In this document: one piece after another, positions 59,204-64,000 of the stretch
Layout of the letters: the number at the start of each line of letters is the position of its first letter
Numbering within the stretch: position 1 is the stretch's first letter
DNA from: Arbacia lixula
Lineage: Eukaryota > Echinodermata > Echinoidea > Arbacioida > Arbaciidae
DNA: 64,000 nucleotides
Reading direction: 5' to 3'
Assembly: GCA_963669155.1 (NCBI GenBank)
Contig: OZ022580.1
Location: 17,052,416 to 17,116,415, forward strand
Translations under genes and position numbers: made by a program
Notes under the pieces: generated by a model
The model's input: the letters and a program-made list of their open reading frames with translations, nothing else
The model's database searches: none
What the model was told of the DNA's origin: nothing

Positions 59204-60827
59204 TAACTACTATACTTCTACTACAACTTCTGAAACCACTATTATTTCCATACTATTACTACAATTATTACTGCTGTTTCTACAGCTACTGCTACTACTG
59301 TATTCCTACCACTTTTATTATTATTCCAACTATTGGCACTGCTCATGGTTATACAAATGATAATAATTATTACAATATTATTCAATATTCAATATTATTA
59401 CATTCTTATTTTTTAAGAAAAAAAATATTATTTATATATAATTTCTATCATCAAACACAAAATATGTAAATACAAGATAGAGGAGTAGATGTTTTGAACA
59501 TTAACAGCCTATTTCTGAGTCCCGTATATTCTATTTCATTTATTATTTACGTATTATTTTAATTTTGTGTCCTTTTCATATAAAGCATCAAGGTAGATAG
59601 GTACATGGATATGTGGATGAAAATAGAGATCGACAGGTTGCTCTTTTGATGTATTTGGATCTGTCGATAGATAAGTAGAAAGAGAGATAAGTCAATCTGT
59701 ACTTGGTGAATTTGTACGTAAAAATATACTTATATATATACTACTTGACAGATGTAGATATATACACATAGGCTACACATACTGTAGATATCGTGTGTAT
59801 ATACAATGAAAATATACCTAGCGAGATATATAGGGGGGTATATCTAAGTATTCATGTAGATATAAAGACATATTTGCTGCATGTTGCAAATGGGTATCGA
59901 ACCTGCTACGAGCGTGATTCGTCACAAAAATCTCCTCTCCTTTAACGCCAAGACCAAGTTGTAATCGTCACTTTCCGCACTATACATGTATGCATTGCTT
60001 TGCTATCCACATGAAACTTTCACAATGAGCAATGTTTTTTAACTTTTCTTAAACCCCACGAGGATGCAAGAGAACGGACACTTTCTCCCAACCCATTTAA
60101 CATGTTTAATGCTTCCAAGCGCCACGCGGTCACTATTCAAATGCATGGGCCTACAATTGCTTGATAAAAAAAAAATGCTGTATTTTCCAGTCCACCTTGA
60201 ATTAAAGTTCGTAATGCTATTAGCAGGATTAATTTGTAAATTGGCATTGGGAGACTGATAATGAATGGCGGATGGATAATAGCTACGATGGGGGAGCGGA
60301 CACATGCACTGTAGGCAAGTCATGCAGGCATTGGCGGGTATGCGGGGTAGTCCAACAATTACCCCCAATGAAATGGTTCGCATCCCGTCACTTCCTGTAG
60401 TCTTTTTGTGCTTGTTTTCTACGAAAGATAGTTAGGATAAAACCACTCTTTGCTTACGATTTATGTTGCGTTAATTCAGCCCCTGATCTTATCAAAAATG
60501 TGTGCGCATTGTAAGTCGCGGGGAACGCCCTTGATTTCCTTTCGGATTCCACGGCCATTTGCAATTCGTTTAAACTTTACTTAACGTGACTTTGTCGCGC
60601 TTTGCACCTGCCTACTGATAAAGAGAGGGGACAAAGAGGGAAGGAAAGGAAGAGAGAACTGGATAGTGTTGGGAAAGAGAAATGGACTCATGAAAGGGTG
60701 TGTTCAGGCAGAAGTGAATCACGAGACGTGTGTGACATAATGACAATTACCGCGTGGTGTCGACAGTTTACTCATATATAAATTCTCTCTATCCTCGTCT
60801 CTTTCTCCATCTCTCCCTCTCTATCTA

Positions 60828-60882
<55 letters not shown>

Positions 60883-61019
60883 ATCCTCTATTTTTATTTC
60901 TCTCTCTTACTAAGCCCCCCCCCCTCTTCCCCACTCTCCCCTTCTCCCTCTCTCTACCTACTTTTCACTCTCCCTTCCTTCTCTCTCTTTGTCTGTCTGT
61001 CTCTCTGTCTCTTTCTGTC

Positions 61020-61073
<54 letters not shown>

Positions 61074-61924
61074 TCGTTCCCCATAACGTTGTCACTCTCT
61101 ATGCTTCTTTCTCGCGTGTGTCCTTTCTCCAATTGGTTCCATCTCTTTCTTCCTTCCTCACTCCTTCTACTTCTGTCGATCTACAACCTGTGCAAGTCTG
61201 CACGTTCTTCTGATGAGATTACAATTTAACGAGAAATTTAATATGCACTTGCCCATTTTTCCTGAGGAATACTCAAGTTCGTGCGTGTTTCGAGAGGTAG
61301 AGGGAAACGGGGAATTGATCGCCCATCCAACTATCATACGAGATTGTCAAGTGTAATTCCGTTCTAAGCAGCCGTGCTGTTTTCAAATTAAAAGGCTTTC
61401 ACGGCATCGTATTAATGTTACTTCCTCTTTTTTTATAGGAGAGCTTCCATTTAACAGAAAGCAGCGTTGAGGCAAATACATTTGCACAAAAAACTCGTGA
61501 AAGTTTGAGTAAGGCTCTGTTGGTTAAACTCCATCACATTACCGCAGCATGCGTTAGAGGAACTTCGTACATACCACATCACACATTCACAGCTTACAAT
61601 TTCGCTTCTTTCATACATGTGTGTCTTTCGTTTGTCAAATGCGTGTCTCTCTTCAATACGTGTATTAAGTGCACTCCGTGTGGAAATTTGATTTAACATT
61701 ACTGGAGTTCATATCTTTTAAAAGCCTGTTCTGAAAGGTTCTGGAGTAGTTTCCGTTTACTTTAGATTCTCATGGCAAAATTATAATTGTATTAAGATAC
61801 CCTTTATACTCGTTTTCTACTCTTTTTCGTCTACTCTGTTACAACGCTTCGTCCAACTTAATACTAGTATATTTTTTCTTTGTCCTCTCTATCTCTCTCT
61901 CTCTTTCTCTCTCACTCTCTCCCT

Positions 61925-62007
<83 letters not shown>

Positions 62008-63296
62008 CCCCCTCTCTCTCTCTCATTCTCTCTCCGCCTCCCTCCTACTTCACCATCCCCCGACTCTCACATCTTTCTCCCTCTTATTCATAACCTGCTT
62101 CTCTCACCAATACGGTCTTCATAATTGTAACCTTACCTGTAGCTGTTTCTCCTCCTCTTCGACACACTTTATGTCTCTTACATGACTTACGCTTCTCTCC
62201 TCTTCTCACTGTTTCCCAGACGGTATTATCTCAAGAAAGATGTACTCTTCTTCCCTGTTCCCAATGTCCCTCAACTCGTTTTTGTTCCCTTCCTCCACCC
62301 CACCTTCCCCCACCCCCACCATTCTCTCTCTCTCACCGCTGGTCTCATCTTCGTACCGTGTGCATCGTTTTCTCGGACCGCCTTCCTCTCAAGGAAGAGT
62401 TGCTCATCCATAAAGCTACAGCTTCTCTTCCTGTCTTTAATTTCATCGCCCTTCTCCTCCTCCTCCTCCTCCTCCTTCTTTCTCTCTGTCCCCTCTTTTC
62501 GTCCTCCCATTAACTAGGCCTCTCTCAAATAAAATCTACCCTCATCCTCTAATCTTGCTCACAGTTTCCCCAGACGATCTATCTACATGCCCTTTCTTCC
62601 TCTTCACTCTTTTATTTTTCTCGTCCTTCTCCTTCTTTTCCTCCTCACCCCCCTTTTTCTCTCTATCTTCTCTCCTCGCCATGGTAACCATTTCTCGAGA
62701 CGCTCTTCCACCCCTCCTCTTGCAGCTTTATTTGCCCTGTCTTCCTCTTTATCCTCAACACCCACCTTCTCCTCCTTCTCCTCTTCCTCCTCCTTCTCCT
62801 CACTCTCCCTTCTCCCTTCTCATCTTCTCACTATGTTCACCGTTCCCAACAACGGTCTTCTTTTTCTCCTTCCCACTTTCAACATGTTCAATTTTCCTCT
62901 TCCTCCTCCTTCTCCTCCTCCTCTCCTCCTCCTCCTCCTCCTCCTCCTCTTTCTCCTCATCCTCTTACCCCCTTTCATCTCCTTCTTCTCCCTCTCCTTC
63001 TCCTCCTTCTCCTTCTACTCCTTCTCCTCCTCCTCCTTCTCGCCCCCCCCCTCCTTGTCTCCTCCTCCTCCTCGTCCCCCTCCTCCTCATCTTCTCCTCC
63101 TCCCTCTCCTTCTCCTTCTACTCCTCCCCCTCCTCCTTCTCCTTCTCACCATTCTCACCGTTTCCCCAGACCGTCTTTCGCTCCAAGAAGAGCTGCTCCC
63201 CTCCTCTGTAGCTGCTGCTCCTCTTGCCGCTGGCTGCCGAGGTGTGCCTCTCCCTCCACTGGGTCCGAATCTCTCCCTTCACCGCCACACGGATTC
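47410..63296 (-). CDS. Arrestin domain-containing protein (alpha-arrestin, ARRDC type); 5' exon outside window
   Basis: Six minus-strand exons: 63296-63159, 58931-58696, 54674-54492, 54125-53937, 49232-49124, 48047-47410. They join in frame to about 496 residues ending TAA at 47412-47410. The arrestin N-domain is visible from its later strands ([49 protein letters not shown]). The arrestin C-domain follows ([73 protein letters not shown]). The last 212 residues are a Gly/Asn/Ser-rich tail. Alpha-arrestins usually recruit NEDD4-type ligases to membrane cargo through PPxY motifs; none is visible here (nearest PPDA), so ligase binding by the canonical route is doubtful. The start exon lies beyond 64000. 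Confidence 0.92.
49124..49232 (-). CDS. ARRDC exon: arrestin C-domain end
   Basis: Acceptor (T)n CTAG, donor TATG|GTAACC; phase 0 to 1. Codes [20 protein letters not shown] and [16 protein letters not shown]; the P-V-T-I-G-x-V-P block is the family's final beta strand. Confidence 0.9.
49301..49348. repeat. (TG)n(CG)n tract
   Basis: About 35 nt of TG followed by about 13 nt of CG alternation in ARRDC intron 4, only 70 bp upstream (minus-strand sense) of the 49124-49232 exon. Alternating purine-pyrimidine DNA of this kind can adopt Z-form. Confidence 0.85.
50930..51663 (-). pseudogene. Non-LTR retrotransposon (LINE) reverse transcriptase fragment
   Basis: The minus strand codes [20 protein letters not shown] then [17 protein letters not shown], the RT block normally G-V-R-Q-G-x-x-L-S-P-x-L-F. 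The downstream position expected to hold YADD reads LAAR, so the catalytic motif is lost. Further on, [19 protein letters not shown] and PLPNIK-like words match the LINE thumb region, interrupted by at least one stop. A dead relic in ARRDC intron 4. Confidence 0.7.
51953..52012. repeat. (TG)n microsatellite
   Basis: About 60 bp of TG repeats inside the 2.7-kb interval. Confidence 0.9.
53576..53700. repeat. (ATG/ATA)n plus AGCGCTTT-type repeat, possible SINE tail
   Basis: An ATA/ATG microsatellite is followed by TTTATATAGCGCTTTCTATA and, inverted, AAAGCGCTTTACAATTACAT. This pair is common in dispersed repeats of marine animals; no tRNA-like head was recognised. Confidence 0.4.
53937..54125 (-). 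CDS. ARRDC exon: arrestin C-domain middle
   Basis: Acceptor TGTTCCCAG, donor GAT|GTAAGT; phase 0-0, 63 codons. Codes [32 protein letters not shown]. Confidence 0.92.
54492..54674 (-). CDS. ARRDC exon: start of arrestin C-domain
   Basis: Acceptor TTTGTATAG, donor CAG|GTATAT; phase 0-0, 61 codons. Has the [11 protein letters not shown] junction and [19 protein letters not shown]. Confidence 0.93.
55514..55657. repeat. (TG)n microsatellite
   Basis: About 140 bp of TG with TATG and TGCG interruptions in ARRDC intron 2. Confidence 0.95.
55660..58695 (-). other. ARRDC intron 2 (large part)
   Basis: About 3 kb of AT-rich intron. A CT run with CA tail lies at 57115-57200. Two overlapping open frames near 56150-56545 show no known domain. 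Confidence 0.5.
58696..58931 (-). CDS. ARRDC exon: end of arrestin N-domain
   Basis: Acceptor GGAAACTAG, donor CAG|GTACAT; phase 1 to 0. Codes [39 protein letters not shown] and [11 protein letters not shown]. Confidence 0.93.
59026..59215. repeat. (TAC)n microsatellite
   Basis: Nearly 190 bp of ACT/TAC triplets just upstream (minus-strand sense) of the 58696-58931 exon. Confidence 0.95.
60829..61076. repeat. (CT)n microsatellites
   Basis: Two CT runs of about 50 bp each in a broader pyrimidine-rich stretch of ARRDC intron 1. Confidence 0.92.
61883..62030. repeat. (CT)n microsatellite
   Basis: About 150 bp of CT with CCTCCCCC interruptions. Confidence 0.92.
62204..63230 (-). repeat. Series of decayed copies of the ARRDC exon end and splice donor
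   Basis: The plus-strand word CGTTTCCCCAGACCGTCT, which ends the real exon at 63159, recurs in diverged form at about 62211, 62366, 62564, 62691 and 62841, each followed by pyrimidine-rich spacer. On the coding strand each is an exon-3'-end-like word; four of the five keep a GT at or within one base of the donor position. The spacer (62451-63150) is TCC-rich. Confidence 0.7.
63159..63296 (-). CDS. ARRDC exon (first visible): arrestin N-domain strands
   Basis: Acceptor CCTATTTCAG, donor AACG|GTGAGA; phase 1-1, 138 nt. Codes [20 protein letters not shown] through [13 protein letters not shown], matching the alpha-arrestin pattern G-x-x-x-x-x-x-G-x-A/I-x-x-x-W. Confidence 0.88.
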
Positions 63297-64000
63297 CTGA
63301 AATAGGGCGAAAAATCACCCGTTTTATTAAGGGTCATTATTGATCGGGAATCTCAAAAGCAATGCGTATATTTCAGGGCGCCATTGTAAATCAATACTAG
63401 AAGCCATATAGTTAATATCAATAATTTAGAGCAAGCAGAAATGAAGATAAGATAACAGGAATTATGTACGATAAACGTAAACATGAAAAGATGACCGTCG
63501 AATCTCTGTTATTATATAATGCCGGAAAATTTGAAGCGCAATGTTTATGACTACGATACAAAGTAATTAATGTATTTCCACCTACAGATTCCAAGTATAA
63601 CCTAGCTCTGGCAAGTTTCTTGGCATTCATATTGAATAGTTATAGTTAGCCCTATGAATACAAAGTTTACCCAACCTAATACCTTGCAAACATTTATATC
63701 CAGCTTAAGTAGTAGCCCTCCCTAGAACCCTAATCCACCCCTCAACTCTTGGCTGTGATGATTGTTGGTGGATCAAAGAATAAACTCCCGTTGACATGGT
63801 CGAAATATTGCATTTTAGTGCATATGTGGTAGTATATAAGGGACTTTTGATTCAAGTAAGAAGATAAATAGAAGGTAGATTAAGGAGGAAAACTAACTTG
63901 ATGTATAACTTGCTGTTAAATGGAGGGATGGCGGACAAAGTAGTTTGTAAATTGAAATACTCGTAGCTCTGAAAAGGACTATGATACATTATCATCGCAA
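63297..64000 (-). other. ARRDC intron (partial) at the window edge
   Basis: AT-rich, with a good polypyrimidine/branch region just upstream of the 63296 acceptor. No further exon recognised up to 64000. Confidence 0.5.

Noticed and set aside
59013..59469. Poly-Thr and poly-Tyr open frames
   Set aside because: Artefacts of the TAC microsatellite.
59885..59935. GGTTCGATACCC B-box on the minus strand
   Set aside because: The flanking T-stem does not pair and no cloverleaf was found.
62555..63300. Long Ser/Leu/Pro-rich open frames (218 and 237 residues)
   Set aside because: They are translations of the TCC/CT-rich spacer in ARRDC intron 1, low complexity only.

Overview
This is a 64-kb piece of eukaryotic nuclear DNA: AT-rich, intron-dense, full of microsatellites and short inverted-repeat transposons. 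The inverted repeats, the 157-bp tandem array behind a (GTCC)n-like tract, and the mix of gene families (EGF/FN3 receptor, secreted EF-hand protein, RPF1, alpha-arrestin) suggest a marine invertebrate deuterostome, most likely an echinoderm. This is an inference from style; no species-diagnostic gene is present. No rRNA gene, confident tRNA gene, CRISPR array or prokaryotic operon was seen.

Layout. (1) 478-14722, plus strand: the 3' part of a type I membrane receptor, rebuilt here as 14 exons (about 962 residues): one EGF-like module, eight fibronectin type III domains, one transmembrane helix, and a short kinase-free tail with four tyrosine motifs ending in YEEI. Its 5' exons lie left of the window. 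(2) 14723-19037: intergenic, with a foldback element. (3) about 20741 down to 19038, minus strand: a small gene for a 120-residue secreted protein with a signal peptide and one canonical EF-hand, including a TATA-like promoter and a 5'UTR intron. (4) 20772-24818: intergenic, almost featureless. (5) 24819-38708, plus strand: a complete nine-exon RPF1 gene (Brix-domain 60S ribosome biogenesis factor, 311 residues). Its introns hold a duplicated CRE/CCAAT/NRF1-like block, a 157-bp satellite packed with AGGTCA half-sites, a Tc1 foldback element and several MITEs. (6) 38709-47409: RPF1 3'UTR and intergenic DNA with a 245-bp higher-order tandem repeat and four foldback elements. (7) 63296 down to 47410, minus strand: six exons of an alpha-arrestin (ARRDC) gene whose 5' exon lies right of the window. 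Intron 4 carries a LINE reverse transcriptase relic inside a 2.7-kb interval bounded by inverted 27-bp motifs. Intron 1 carries a series of decayed copies of the end of the upstream exon, most keeping the splice-donor GT.

The four genes are not functionally linked; they are ordinary neighbours in a metazoan genome. All exon boundaries were set by hand from splice consensus and checked for phase; the three multi-exon reconstructions close in frame. The best leads are the tyrosine-motif receptor with its duplicated three-FN3 block and likely GC-AG intron, the nuclear-receptor-site satellite, and the exon-end duplication array in the ARRDC gene.
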